Part shown: piece by piece, positions 11,642 through 23,749 of the stretch
Position numbering within the stretch: position 1 is the first letter of the stretch
How the letters are laid out: every line of letters begins with the position of its first letter
Assembly: GCA_963680875.1 (NCBI GenBank)
Contig: OY804590.1
Location: 24,676,640-24,740,639, forward strand
Direction: 5' to 3'
Length of the DNA stretch: 64,000 nt
Source of the DNA: Bathymodiolus brooksi
Lineage: Eukaryota > Mollusca > Bivalvia > Mytilida > Modiolidae
Notes under the pieces: generated by a model
Database searches by the model: none
Seen by the model: only the letters and a program-made list of their open reading frames with translations
Told to the model about the DNA's origin: nothing
Translations under genes and position numbers: made by a program

Positions 11642-12552
11642 TAACATGGCGGATATATCTTTATTTTGTGATCACATTTATTTGTTGATTTACTACTAAA
11701 AGCCATGTTGTATATGCAATAACTAAAGTGATAAGCAAAAATCATCTCGTACTTTTTTATTTCTCTGAAGCACTTCAGAATGTCAATCAAATATCCTGAA
11801 ACTATGCAATAAGACTAGTCTTTTAGTTTGACACAACAATATACTACTCCTACTATTCCTCTTAATAAAATATTACATTTAAAAACAAAATGGAGGAACA
11901 TGGCATAATGACTATAGTTCTCAGAACTATTGCGCAGCTTCCTTTCTAAGGAATTATTATTATACAATTGTTCTTTAATAGACGAACGCAATATACCTTA
12001 AAAAAAGTGAGACGTATATTGCAGTGACTTACTGGGTGTTTTTTAAGCTTTACGAACGAGGAAGACTAATGTGTATATCGTTTCCTTTTGCACAAAATAT
12101 CTTAATTAACGTTTCTTACGACAGGTATGCAAAAATGTATTTGGTGTATTGGAACCAGGTCAATGTAGCTATGTAAATCCCGAGGTTGTAGATATGCATG
12201 TTTTTTCTTGTTCCGAACAGATAGATACGACACGATAGGACGAAGTGTATGATTTATAACATAAATGCATTCCCCACGAGCAAAAGGAATAACATGTATG
12301 TTAACATCATCAATCTCTTCACAATTTCAACGTGACATGAGGCCTACCCATTTTTCATCGAACATTTTTTTTAATCATTTTTCTATATACCTTTTGTATG
12401 TATATTTGTAACTGTATTTTAATTCCAAAGCAAGACCATTGAAGCTTAGATACATTAATATATGTATCTGCCCCCACAAGCTGTATTGGTGTATGATATA
12501 GATATTTCAGTTTTGACAATTGAAGACATGCTCATATTGATGCCGTCATTCA

Positions 12553-12718
12553 CAGACCTGCCGCAAGTCACTGACAAACTGCATTACATAATGTTGTATC
12601 GATTACACCTCGCCATGAACGGGGTTCGAACTCCAACGTTAGTGGTGATAGGCACTGATTGGACGGGTAGTTGTAAATCCAACTACCATACGATCACGAC
12701 CACGTCGGCCCGTAACAG
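12553..12718 (-). mobile_element. SINE A (5' part), left of palindrome centre
   Basis: The reverse complement carries TTGGATTTACAACTACCCG, the B-box-like GGAGTTCGAACCCCGTTC and GTGACTTGCGGCAGGTCTG. It pairs with 13172-13330 across the palindrome centre. Confidence 0.75.
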
Positions 12719-12784
12719 ACAAGGAAATAGCAGATGAAATTGATAAAATAAATACCACCTGTCGGAACAATGAAAAAATCAAAT

Positions 12785-12975
12785 CGAAAAATCATACCCG
12801 GAGAGAACCATCGACCCTGGGCAAGCAACTTGTAAGCTTTATCACTTGCGGCTGAGAGTCGAGTGCACCCTTTTTGTAATTTACAAAGTTGGGCGCGAAC
12901 CCACGCCGTATTGGTGATAGGCTTATATGAGCTGTTAGATCCAACGACCTAACTCATTAAGCCACCCCCACCCCC
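12785..12975 (-). mobile_element. tRNA-headed SINE at palindrome centre
   Basis: The reverse complement starts with an A-box-like TGGCTTAATGAGTTAGG, has the B-box-like GTGGGTTCGCGCCC, and continues into AAAGGGTGCACTCGACTC, CAAGTGATAAAGC and GGTTCTCTCCGGG. The tail is shared with 52070-52190. It occupies the unpaired spacer between the two arms. Confidence 0.65.
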
Positions 12976-13171
12976 CCGCTGTAAATCGAAGAAAAAACAA
13001 TACAATGACCAAAATGAAAAGGACAAAATGAAGTGCTTATATCAAGTGAGCGGCCATGTATATGTATATTGGAGTGTCGATTTTGCCTCTTTCTACAATT
13101 TTTCGATTAGATTGTTTCATTGTTCCGACAGGTGGTATTTTTTTTATCAATTTCATTCGCTATGTCCTTTT

Positions 13172-13412
13172 CTGTTACGGGGCCGACGTGGTCGTGATCG
13201 TATGGTAGTTGGATTTACAACTACCCGTCCAATCAGTAAAGTTGGAGTTCGAACCCCGTTCATGGCGAGGTGTAATCGATACAACATTATGTGATACAGC
13301 TTGTCAGTGACTTGCGGCAGGTCTGTGGATTTCTGCTTGTACTCCACTAATAAAACTGACAGCAACGATATAACTGATATATTGTTGATAATGGCGTTAA
13401 ACACCCTAAACC
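13172..13412 (+). mobile_element. SINE A, near full length
   Basis: Head GATCGTATGGTAGTTGG, B-box-like GGAGTTCGAACCCCGTTC, middle TCAGTGACTTGCGGCAGG, and tail AACGATATAACTGATATATTG ending in GGCGTTAAACACC. It is the most complete copy of this family in the window and a good query for the others. Confidence 0.8.
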
Positions 13413-14582
13413 AAACCAAATAAAGCCTTGCCTGTCACAATATCATTGATATAACGAAAATTAGTCTATTGTATTACTATCTAGGCTACACAATCCGATA
13501 TGTAATGCTTAAAGTAAGTGTTCATTTTAATACACAACGCTTAACCTGTAATTCCAGGTGATGGTTGGAACATGACAAAAATCAATATGCGCAAGCCAGT
13601 TAATGGGATTTCAATCCTTCCCTCTTTATTGGATCTCCAACGTTTGTACAGATATAAACAATCAGGACCGGGTTGCACAAACCTTACTTAAACATAAGTA
13701 TCATTTAAACCTTGAGTGTAAATCAATAAGTTTTAATCCACTCTTAAATTTAATTGAGGTTTCTACAACTTAGTCCAGATTCGCTTCAACTCAAAAGACA
13801 CACACCTAGTATAAAAATGAATGACGGCATAAACATGATCATGACTTCAAATTGACCAAACTGAAATCGCCAATAAGCTCTATATCTAGATCATACACCA
13901 ATATAGCTTGTTGGGGCAGATACAAATATTAATGTATCTAAGCTTCAGTGGTGTTGCTTTGGAATTACAATACAGTTACATATATACATATATAGAAAAA
14001 TTATTAAAAACAATGTTCGATGACAAATGGGTAGGCCTCATATCACATTGAAATTATGAAGAGATTGATGATGCTAACATACATATGTTATTCCATTTGT
14101 TCGTGGGGAATGTATTTATGCTATAAAACATACACTTCGTCCTATCGTGTCGTATCTATCCGTTCGCAACAAGAAAATCATGTATATCTACAACCTCGGG
14201 ATTTACATAGCTACATTGACCTGGTACCACTACAGCAAATATATTTGTGCATACCTGTCGCATAAAACGTTAATTAAGATATTTTGTGCAAAAGGAAACG
14301 ATATACACATTAAACTTCCTCGTTCGTTAAGCTTAAGAAACACCCAGTAAGTCACTGCAATATACCTCTCACCTTTTTTTTTAGGTATATTGTGTTCGTC
14401 TATAAAAGAAAGGTTGTATAATAAAGATCCGCTATAATAATAATTCCTTAGAAAGGAAGGTGCGCAATAGTTCCGAGAATAATAGTCATTATGCCATGTT
14501 CCCATTTTGTTTTTAAATGTAAATTGTATTATGAGGAATAGTAGGGGCAGTATATTGTTGTGTCAAAGTAAAACACTCTAGT

Positions 14583-17447
14583 TTTGAAATAACGAAATTC
14601 AGGACAACATATCGGCTAGGACGTCACCCGGGTTAACAAGGTCCTCATTTGCTACTACACGGAACAGGGTAGCAAATGATATATGCGTTCCACGGAAAAT
14701 CCTACGGGATACCCCCGATTTGTCTTACGTTCAGCCAGAGGGTAATTATTATTTCAAAACTTCAGACTCGTATCAAATTTTAAAATCTTGTTCTATTAAT
14801 ATTTTGGACTGTCTTAAATCTCCAGGTACTTGTGACTCCTCTCCATGCATTACTACTTGCAAAATAAAAACTGACAAAATAATACTTGTAAAACATGCGT
14901 CATGCTAATAACTTCTCCTGAATTTACAAGTAATTTAACTGGAAAAACGTACTACACCAAATCGTTTGACCCTCTGGACTGTTCTACTAAAAATGTCATT
15001 TACGGCATAGAATGTACACTCTGTGGACTTTTGTATGTTGGTGAAACTCGTCAAACATTGCGAAGTAGGATGAGCCAACATCGATATGATGCAAAAGATC
15101 CCAAATACAGGATTTTGTATAATCATTTCAATCAAGCGGGTCATGACCGCTGTTTGACGATGAAAGTTCGAATTATCGAGAAGATTTACCATCATACAAA
15201 TAGTCCTATACTTAATACACCTTACCGTACCGATAGAGAGTTGTTTTGGATTAAAGAGTTAGGCACTGCAATGCCTTACGGTTGCAATGATAACATCAAA
15301 GGAGTGGGAAATTTGTCAAGTCCTGGATGCAACGAAATCAACGTGATGAGCCTTTTTAATACTATTCCAAGAACTAAACGTAGCCATGGTCATAAAAGAA
15401 TTCAACATCCTAATGTTAAATCGTCCTCTAAACCAAGAACGTTACAAGATACTTTTAATGATTTACTTTCTAATATACAGAAACCTCTTGGAATTCATCA
15501 CATTCCTACAATCTTATTTTCACTACCTGTAAACTACCTCAAAGATCTTATGGATGTTGGACTTGACAAAGGCGGCGTAGATCCTTTTTCTCCTAAGTAC
15601 AGATTGTCTAGTATTATATGTGACGTGGCTTCCTTTCGTCTTTTTAAACCAGTTCGATCTGAACCTCTTCATGATAACAACAGCAAATTCCTCCATATTC
15701 CGTTTCCTAACAAAGGAATCGATGCTATTAACATCAGCAACATTCTTAATAGAAAAGAGGTCGTAAAACAAATTCTACCATATTTCAAAAATCAATCTGT
15801 TCCCATTGTCTCCTATAGCTACACTAACAGCATTGGCCGTAAAATTTTAAACTACAAAGAAGCATTGCAAGATATTAACATAGAAGAGTACCTTAAGAAG
15901 CCTCTGACCTGTGACTGCTCCCACTCTCCGTTTCAATACAACCCATCTGGACATGTAATCACTGGTGATCTGAATATCATTCAACATGAGAGTCTCCGAA
16001 AGGTGATTTCTCATGGTCCTAAATTCAGAGAACCTCAACACATCAATTCGAAACATAATTTCAAGATAATTATGGATGCTGTTGAAGATTATGCCAGAAG
16101 GTGGATAAAGAGAGAAGCAGACCAAGATCCTGAGTTAGAGTCCTTGTCAGACTGGGTTAGAACAATTAGGTCTCTAGTACAAGGTCGGATTCACAAACTC
16201 AAAAATTGTGTTAATAGTCGACCTAAGTCTGTATTTAAAGACCAATAAGCTGTTAAGTGTCTTTCCTCTCTTCATGACAAATATGTTATCGTTCCTGCGG
16301 ACAAGGCTTCCAACAATATCGTGTTTGTATGTAAATCATATTACTTCGAATGCCTAATCAAGGAATTAGGCATAGATAGCAACACCTCTAGTAATACCAC
16401 ATACAAACCAACTTCGCTGGACAAAGATGAAATCCTAGCTAACCACAGATCATTCATGACCTCTTTAAACATTCCCTCTGGTAAAGAGTCTGAGGATTTA
16501 CCCTATTTATATTGGATACCTAAACTCCATTAGACACCATACAAAGAAAGGTACATAGCGGGATCATCAACTTGTTCGACGAAATAATTGTCTATTCACC
16601 TGACAAAGATTATGTCTGCAGTAAAAGAGGGACAACAGAAATATTGTGAAACTGTTTACTCGCGTAGTGGCATAAATCACATGTGAATTTTGAAAAACTC
16701 TTTTGGATAACCTGAAATCAAGATCTTTCTCCCAGGTATCCTCCATCAAAACTTTTGATTTTTCAACTCTATATACCACCCTAACATATTTGTCTCCTTT
16801 GGAGGGACACTGTTTCAGCAGGTCGTCGGCATACCAATGGGTACGAATTGTGCCCCTCTTCTAGCCGATTTATTTTTATACTCATATGAGTCGGAGTTTC
16901 TTCAAAAGCTTGTAAAAGATAAGAAGATTCATGAGGCTAGAGCCTTTAATTTCACATACAGGTATATTGATGACGTTTTATCTATCAATAATTCTAGATT
17001 TGCAGATTTTCTTCCATTGATATATCCTCCAGAGCTGGAGGTTAAAGAGACCACAGATACAGTTTCGTCCGCATCATTTTTGGACTTATACCTCGAATTT
17101 GACGACAGTGGTCAACTCAGTACTAAAATTTATGATAAACGGGACGACTTCAATTTTAAAATCATAAATTTTCCAAACATGTGCAGCAATATACCAGCTT
17201 CTCCTGCTTATGGTGCTTACATCTCGCAATTGATTCGCTATGCAAGGGCCAGTAGCAATTATTCTGATTTCCTGAAACGTCATCTTCATCTGAGAAACAG
17301 GCTAGTGAACGAGGGCTATTAAAAGATTCGCCTTAATCGATCTCTTAAAAAGTTTATATTCCGATACCAAGATCTTGTTGAAATATATTCCGTCTCTGCA
17401 GAAACGATTATAAGCGATGCATTTTCATATAGTGAAAATGTATAAAG
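14583..17447 (+). mobile_element. Decayed Naiad-type Penelope-like retroelement
   Basis: A roughly 2.9 kb block inserted in the right palindrome arm (the left arm is uninterrupted at 11812-11829). The encoded order is GIY-YIG nuclease, CxC linker, reverse transcriptase: the permuted arrangement described for N-terminal-EN Penelope-like elements (Naiads), the opposite of classical Penelope. The coding entry is separate. Sequence 14583-14719 carries no clear coding. Confidence 0.8.
14902..17445 (+). pseudogene. GIY-YIG endonuclease-reverse transcriptase pseudogene (Naiad PLE)
   Basis: A 448-codon frame (14902-16248) holds the nuclease. NVIYGIEC-TLCGLLYVGETR sits at about residues 30-50, SQHR at 59-62 and DRELFWIKELG near 110; C-x2-C plus two His fits the CCHH motif of PLE nucleases. 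A CDC pair (codons at 15910-15918, residues 337 and 339) in LTCDCSHSPF is the CxC linker. RT sequence follows: VIVPADKASNNIVFVC, LPYLYWIPKLH, QVVGIPMGTNCAPLLADLFL, and catalytic YIDD at 16963-16974. Breaks: TAA 16246-16248, TAG 16531-16533, TAA 16585-16587, TGA 16684-16686, a frameshift near 16700, and an internal deletion between TLYTTL (about 16780) and FVSFGG that removes part of the RT palm. A further coding stretch upstream (14720-14908, Cys-rich PCITTCKI) is out of frame. Non-functional. Confidence 0.85.
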
Positions 17448-17809
17448 ATAAAGAAGTCAAGAACAATGTCAAGATATTTTTTTATTAATGTGTGACGTAA
17501 AAATATTTTTGACATTTACGTCACCGAATATGGTACTGCTTTGACAACTTTTTTACCTATTTTGTTCCTGTATTTAAATACTGTTTAGTGACAGCCGGAA
17601 CCTTTGAATCGTAATGAGAGCGGGAGGTTTGGCGCTTTAAAATATGACTCAACCCACCATTTCTTTAGAAATGCCTGTACCAAGTCAGGGTCATTACGTT
17701 TTCACAGTTTTCCGGTTGTTGACTGATTTTGTCTGCTTATATAATTATGAGTTTTGACTTTCCCTTTGTAAGATTGTTCGGAGTTGGGTAATTTTGTTAT
17801 TACCCTTAT
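17448..17809 (+). mobile_element. 362-bp MITE-like repeat, intact copy
   Basis: Starts ATAAAGAAGTC and ends ATTACCCTTAT; imperfect ends plus TA on both sides suggest a TA-target nonautonomous element. An internal stem is formed by AATGTCAAGATATTT and AAATATTTTTGACATT. The body (CAGCCGGAACCTTTGAATCG, AAATGCCTGTACCAAGTCAG) matches 44033-44400 (inverted, inside the DIRS element) and 41754-41990. It lies exactly between the Naiad 3' end and the resumption of the palindrome arm. Confidence 0.7.
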
Positions 17810-18284
17810 TTGCTACATAGCTTCAGGATATTTGATTTACATTCTGAAGTGCTTCCGAGAAGAAAAAAAGCATGAGATGATTTTTACTTATCACGTTAGT
17901 AATTGTATATACAACATGGCTTTTAGTAGTAAATCAACAAATAATAGTGATCGCAAAATAAAGATATAACCGCCATGTTACCCACTCTCCCTAACCCCCC
18001 TAAAAAAAACAAAAAACAACCACATATATTTGTTACGTTAATTGGCAATTCAAAAATGGGTATTTAAGCATCAAACTGCTCGGGGTTTTGATTGACAACA
18101 TATTTGTTTTGTTTGGTGGACGCGTTTTTTAACAGACAGTCGGTAGTCCTATGGGTACAAACTGTACCTTTTAGTATCTTCAAACTATTCTTAAATAAAT
18201 TGACTGCTGTGGCAATTCAAAATACCAAAATCTATAAAATATAAAGGTTAAGATGTAGGCTGAGGGGTATATGTATAAAATAAA

Positions 18285-18530
18285 CGTTAGAGAAAACCGA
18301 AGGAACTATCAAGAATGGACAATCCACAGCCACTGGCAACATTGGACACACAAGACACAGGACGAAGACAAAAAAAACACAAATACATAACACAGAAAGT
18401 TAAAAGGATGACCAACACGACCCCACCAAAAACGATGGTGAACCTATGTGAAGGTCAAGACGTGGTTGATACCACTTATAATACGCAAACAAATACAAAT
18501 AACATACATAGCATATGAGCTCTCCTACAA
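18285..18530 (-). repeat. Dispersed repeat B, right arm
   Basis: Palindrome partner of 10960-11220: CCGAAGGAACTATCAAG, GGACAATCCACAGCC, ACGTGGTTGATACCAC. A 67-codon open frame here is preserved in the partner (10971-11174), but it is simply repeat sequence. Confidence 0.7.
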
Positions 18531-18539
18531 TCACATGAG

Positions 18540-18765
18540 GATGAGAAGAGTTTGAACATACCAAAAGGGGTAATCAGAATCCGTAAATCGAAGGACAGAC
18601 AACACAATGGCCAACAGAAAATGTATAAAAAGAGAAACAACGATCTACAATGAATTACACATATAACTAAAGATCGAGTAAGACGAACCACACTAAAAAC
18701 CGGGGAGGGACTCAGGTGCTCCGGAAGAGTATGCAGTTCCTGCTCCACTAGTGACACCCGTAAAA
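18540..18765 (-). mobile_element. Naiad-type 3' UTR, right arm
   Basis: Palindrome partner of 10730-10955: GGTAATCAGAATCCG, CACAATGGCCAACAG, GGACTCAGGTGCTCCGGAAG on the plus strand. Confidence 0.7.
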
Positions 18766-19554
18766 TACAGATAGTTTGTCACTAACAAGTCTGTCAATGC
18801 TGTATGAATACGGAACATATACATCAAGAACAGAGAAAAGTCTGCGAATTCTACTCTATACAAACGACAAACTCCCACCATGCAATTAGCAAAAACGGAT
18901 GTAGAAGTAAGTGAACATGTCATAAAATCCATCCGAAGCACATGTACCGAAATATACAATGGTATTTTGAAGATTTTTTGAAACTTGTACTTATCAAGTA
19001 AATGGCAGCTAACTGTCTTGAAAACAAAAATGTATTCTAGGAATCATAGCCCAAATATAATGGATTACACATCATACTAAATGTGCTTTTATCTAATACA
19101 ATGATTGAATCGAATGAACAATGTTGATTTCGTTCAAAATGTCTGTCTCAAAGATTGCCAAATATGCATGCACCTAATATTAATCGTCACACAAACATCT
19201 AAAAATCTAGAATGTTTTCTTGTCGTACCTAAAAATCTAAATGGCTATGTTGTTCGATTCCATGGTTCTTGTGGTTTGTTTTACCTGTGAGGTATACTAT
19301 AGTTGTTTCGTATCCAGATTGCTGATTCTTTCTAGAATATTGTTTTTATCACCAATTTATGCCTTAAACCATAACAAGAATATTTGAAAAATTTGTAAAT
19401 CGTGTAATTTTCGCACCAATAAACCATCAGAGAAATGAACTATCGCACTACTGAACTTTCGGATTACTAAATCTTTAGACCACTGAACCATCAAATTGTA
19501 AAGCATTCGGATTGCTGAAAGAAAGTTTGAAGACAAAAAATGAGTAAACAGCAG

Positions 19555-19930
19555 AAGGAAAGACAAATACAGTAAACAAAATTAAAAGGACAAAAGGACA
19601 AACAATGATCTACAAACACTACATAGACAACTAAAGACTGAACAACACGAACCACACTAAAAACTGGGGGTTAATTCAGGTGCTTAGGAAGTGTAAGCAA
19701 TTCCTGCACCACATGCGGCAAGTCGTGTTACTCTAGTTACAACGCCGGTGTAAAAAGAGAGGAAAGAACCGGATTGTGAATACTACAAACGGAATATATC
19801 CGTAGTCATTTGTAACTGAAATATTCCGTAACGGCTGAGTAAGTCATGGTGGCCACCGCAAAGGTGATTACTTCAACTTAGCCACTAGGAACCCTTGGTT
19901 CAGTAGCTTCCTTGTTAGCAATGCGCCAAC
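19555..19930 (-). mobile_element. Naiad-type 3' fragment, right arm
   Basis: Palindrome partner of 9575-9965. The plus strand shows GGACAAACAATGATC, GTCGTGTTACTCTAGTTACA, ATTTGTAACTGAAATATTCC and AACCCTTGGTTCAGTAGC. The RT C-terminal codons are heavily decayed. Confidence 0.65.
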
Positions 19931-20240
19931 TCAGCATTTGTTCAGCTATATCATGGCGAAAACAAGTTAATTTTCAATGAAATAATTATGAGGTCTGCTT
20001 TGTACTCGACCAACACGCTTAGTTGGATTTTTATAGTGCTAGCACACTGAAACAACACTCCACCGATAAACATGTCGCCCACTCTGACACATTATCCTGA
20101 TTCCAAGCCAACCAGTCTTGACTCATTTTCCTTAATGCTGAATGCTTACCTGAGAAGCAGCAAATATCAATTTTATAGTTCTTGGTTTGACCCGACCGGT
20201 GCTCGAACCAACGATCTACCGCACTCGACAAAACTGATTG
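19930..20240 (-). mobile_element. SINE-like family B, right arm
   Basis: Palindrome partner of 9255-9570; the plus strand reads TTCAGCTATATCATGGCG, CACATTATCCTGATTCC and CCGGTGCTCGAACC. The open frames here are repeat-derived. Confidence 0.7.
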
Positions 20241-21929
20241 AAGAACAGAAACAAAGAAAGTTAAATTTTGTAAAAGAATACTACTGATCAATTTATTTCT
20301 CTCCGAAAAAGCTTCCTTTTTGGCTTAGATGTGGAAGAAGAAACAATTACTGATGACACACATATATGAGACAACACATCATTTTAGGACTACAATCAAA
20401 GCCTGACCATTGACGAATCAATTAGCAAGTTATTTCAAAATGTCCAAGAAATGTTTGCCAAGGATGTTAGTTATTGAGGTTTTCACGACCGGTTAACTGC
20501 TGAAGGTATTGTGGACAGATTACGCTCACAGGGACTAGTGTTCTGTTTGTTTTCTTCTGGCTTTTCACTTGAAACGATCCTGTCGTTGTTGGGTCTGCGT
20601 GGGTGGTCGGTGTCCGTGGCTTATGTAGGATAGCCATGAATGGACTGGATATTGAATGAGGTTTGTACCTGAAACGAAAAAGAATAAATATCAGATATAC
20701 TGGACAATTTGGACATTTTCTTAATAAAATCCATTAAAAAATATTAATGTAATAATTGTGACGTTTTCACATCATAATCCACATCAACCCACAACCAACA
20801 TCAGCACTGGATCCACCATCTTGGTGTGGTTAATGCAGAATGTGAAAAACCAAGTAATAAAGTTATGTTTTATAGCAAAAAGCGTGTAAAAAAATACAAA
20901 TATCATGGTTTTTTTTGTTACTATACAAGATAGTGTTGATGAACTACGAATACATTTTTTAATATCAATCATTTTTGTTCTAGGTATGACAACTTGGAAC
21001 TATTCAACCAGAAAAACGTCCTGTTACCTGAAATATGATTGGATTATTCGCAGTTTATGGGGCTGTATATAAACGAAGAAAAAAACATTTGATATGATTC
21101 CATCTACTTGAGATATTTACGCGAAGGTGTAAGTATAATTTCTTAGAAAATCGACAAAAGTTATTTGCATGTTTCCAACTCTTAATAGACTTATTAATGT
21201 ACATGTACATTATACATGACTCTGTTTTAGTTCCTTGTTCTCCATAAAGGAAGAATTACAAAAACATCTAGTGACAACCAGTTATACAATGGCCATCAAT
21301 TCAGGTCTTTTTATTGGTAGATCATTATGTGAATGGTATCCCTATCTTTATATTAAAGTTTTATATGTAACTTCAGTACAGATAAAACCATGTCTTTTAG
21401 ATCTTATTTTAAGTTCTCGACTTTCATAGAATGGTAAGAAAACTTACACCATTGTGTTTAAGAAATAATGCACGGAATCCATTGTTTGCTGAATATTTAA
21501 GAATGGGCAACATTATTTTCGTAAATTTTGCTTTGTCTTCAACTACAGTAATGCTAATATATGTCCACGTTACCAACGTCACCGGAAGACCACAAGTTAC
21601 AATTTGGTAAAAATCGATTGATGGTTATTTTTTGTATTTTATTTTGTGTGGAAAAAATAAATATTCAAAGAAACGTAACGAACGTTAAAATGTTTTCATG
21701 CATCACTGTCCTCAATAGCAAGTCCATGAAACCATTCTGACATGATGGCCACAAAATTTACACTCGGAACTCCCCTACACTGGGGGTACACTCAAATGTT
21801 AACGAGGACGACACAAGACAGTGGAAATTGTGGATAGGGATATATCTCAAGTGTATTCATGAGCAAGGTGAGTACTTTTTGCATAATAGCAAGAATAAAA
21901 GGAATAGATGGATCAACTTACTTTTATAC

Positions 21930-22130
21930 CAGTGGAGTAAGAACTACTTACCCTTCCGGGGCAGTTGAGTTCACACCCATTTCTTGTGTGGAATTAGTGT
22001 TTCTCAATCCTTAGTTTTCTGTGCAGTATTTTGTATATATCATTGTTTGTCTTTTGGCCGCTGTTTTGTCTGTACTTTGACTTGCTTATGCATTTCACGG
22101 CATCGATGAGAACCTTAAAAACTCAGTGGA
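21930..22130 (+). mobile_element. Naiad-type 3' end, right arm
   Basis: ACTTACCCTTCCGGGGCAG, TTTCTCAATCCTTAGTTTTC, CATTGTTTGTCTTTTGGCCG. Partner of 5005-5205. Confidence 0.6.
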
Positions 22131-22334
22131 AGTTGGAGGTAGGGTGGAATTGTAATAAGACCTACAGTAATGGTCGACAATAACACCCGATTTTGGGGAG
22201 CCATAGCAATCAATTTAATCATATAGCAACATAAAAAGTATATCTAAGAAATTTAAAAGATTGAAAAAGAATGACTTAATAAGGCCGATATCGATTTGCG
22301 CCAAAAATGCATTCATTTTCTTGAATGGAATTTC

Positions 22335-22445
22335 AGACATCTTTATGTATAGGAGAATGTCCGCGTAACTCTCCATTCCTTAAAATTAATTGTGCCGAGG
22401 CACATTGTTTTTAAGGAATTGAGAGATACGAGGACATTCTCCAAC
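22335..22445. repeat. Nested local palindrome, right arm
   Basis: GGAGAATGTCCGCGTAACTC with CATTCCTTAAAA, a loop near GTGCCGAGGCAC (itself a perfect 12-bp palindrome), then TTTTTAAGGAATTGAGAG and GAGGACATTCTCC. The same structure as 4660-4780. Confidence 0.75.
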
Positions 22446-23749
22446 TTAAAATCCACCCATTGTTTTATTAATTTTTAATCTCGTAACAAAATAAAGTCTG
22501 AGTATAGTATCTAAAGTACAAAGAGAACAATAACTCTCCATTCCTCAAAAATAATGGAGAGTTTTGACAATAGATGTACATAACAGGTGGATTTTAATTG
22601 TTGAAAACTTTCTTATTACTGAACAATTTATTCGCTTGTGAGTATGTTTGAAAAGTGTTCACTGGGACAGTTAAATTTTATACCGAAAGGTTAATTGTAA
22701 TACATGTATATAGGTAAATTATTGTTGTACTTGAATATATTATTACACTTGAATATAATAAATTGCTTTGTTTTAGAACCTATATAATTGTTGTCATAAT
22801 AAACTTTTACCCTTTGGATAAAACCAGTGCATTAGACCAGCCATGGTACCAATGGTGTAAACAACTACCAAGTTATATAGATTGAGTTTGTTAACCAAAA
22901 CTCACACACCGTACACTGAGCCCCCTAGGTTCAACAATATATCATATAATATGAACAATATATCATTGTCGTTTTGTTCGATTCTGTATGACATTTTTAA
23001 TTTATATACATGTAAGAAACGGAACGAAAAATGAGTTTTGAGATTGTTCAACTTCCTAAATAAAAAATCCTCGTAAAATTACTACATTTTAAAATTATAG
23101 AACCCCAGAGATTAATTTGAGGATTGCATTGGGGGTGGGGTTAGATTATGACATTGAGGACTGTTATTTTTTTAGCTCTTTTTTACCAACCAAACCTTCA
23201 ACTTAACATTGGTAAAAAATACCTAAAAACTGCAAAAATTACTGATGAATTATTGATACTTGGCATTGTTTTACCTAACTATTCTACTAAGCCAAGTTAT
23301 ATCTTTCAACTCAAGCGTGAGCTAAAAGTTGGAAATATATATTTAACCTATTCCACTTCGAAATGCTTATGCAAAACAGGAATCCGAAGTTTCGACCTTT
23401 GTGTTTGTTTGTTTTGACTTTTCATGAATACGAGGCCCGTTTTGTGTTTGGTTTTCGGTTGGATTTTCTTTTTCTTTTTTTTTTTGTGTCAAGTTGTTTT
23501 GTGTATTATTTATGTGTTATAATAATATAAGTTAAATAATTCATTTGGCCCCAGATAGTTTCAACAGTTACAACTGTTCTGAAACATTAATGAATTGGCA
23601 GGCGCATGTTCCAAATATTTTCGGCATTTATTAGATTTTTACATTTTCTTCTCTGTCTATTATACTTAATATGATTATACTTCAACCAGTGACGTCATCC
23701 GAGTCATCATCTACAACCTGTTTGCTCTATATTGAAACACGCCATTTCA

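Larger units (their letters stand above)
2930..12790 (+). repeat. Left arm of giant imperfect palindrome
   Basis: Reverse-complement matches to the right arm are seen in collinear blocks: 2930-3735 with 22950-23711; 4330-6446 with 20660-22740; 8846-11812 with 17806-20655; 11825-12556 with 13814-14576; 12557-12790 with 13090-13330. Identity looks high, broken by small indels, but was not computed. Left-only material is 6447-8845 (two insertions) and 3740-4330. The stretch holds no intact gene; its contents are listed separately. Confidence 0.85.
13090..23711 (-). repeat. Right arm of giant imperfect palindrome
   Basis: Reverse complement of 2930-12790 in the collinear blocks given for the left arm. 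Right-only material is 13331-13813 (rest of a SINE and flank) and 14583-17809 (a decayed Naiad plus a 362 bp element). The outer edge is at GAGTCATCATC (23701-23711), which pairs with the acidic C-terminal codons of the transposase pseudogene at 2930-2940; beyond it homology stops. Confidence 0.85.

Noticed and set aside
12462..13419. Open frames near the palindrome centre (12462-12737 plus, 13153-13419 minus) as related genes
   Set aside because: Both are SINE A read through in opposite orientation; similarity follows from the palindrome.
16684..16686. In-frame TGA in the Naiad RT as a selenocysteine codon (some clam Naiads are reported to encode selenoproteins)
   Set aside because: The position matches a Trp-type context (HM*ILKNS), a single TGG to TGA change explains it, and nearby TAA and TAG stops show ordinary decay. 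No SECIS element was identified.
20072..20287. 71-codon plus-strand open frame
   Set aside because: It is the reverse of SINE family B; the same sequence occurs at 9255-9430.
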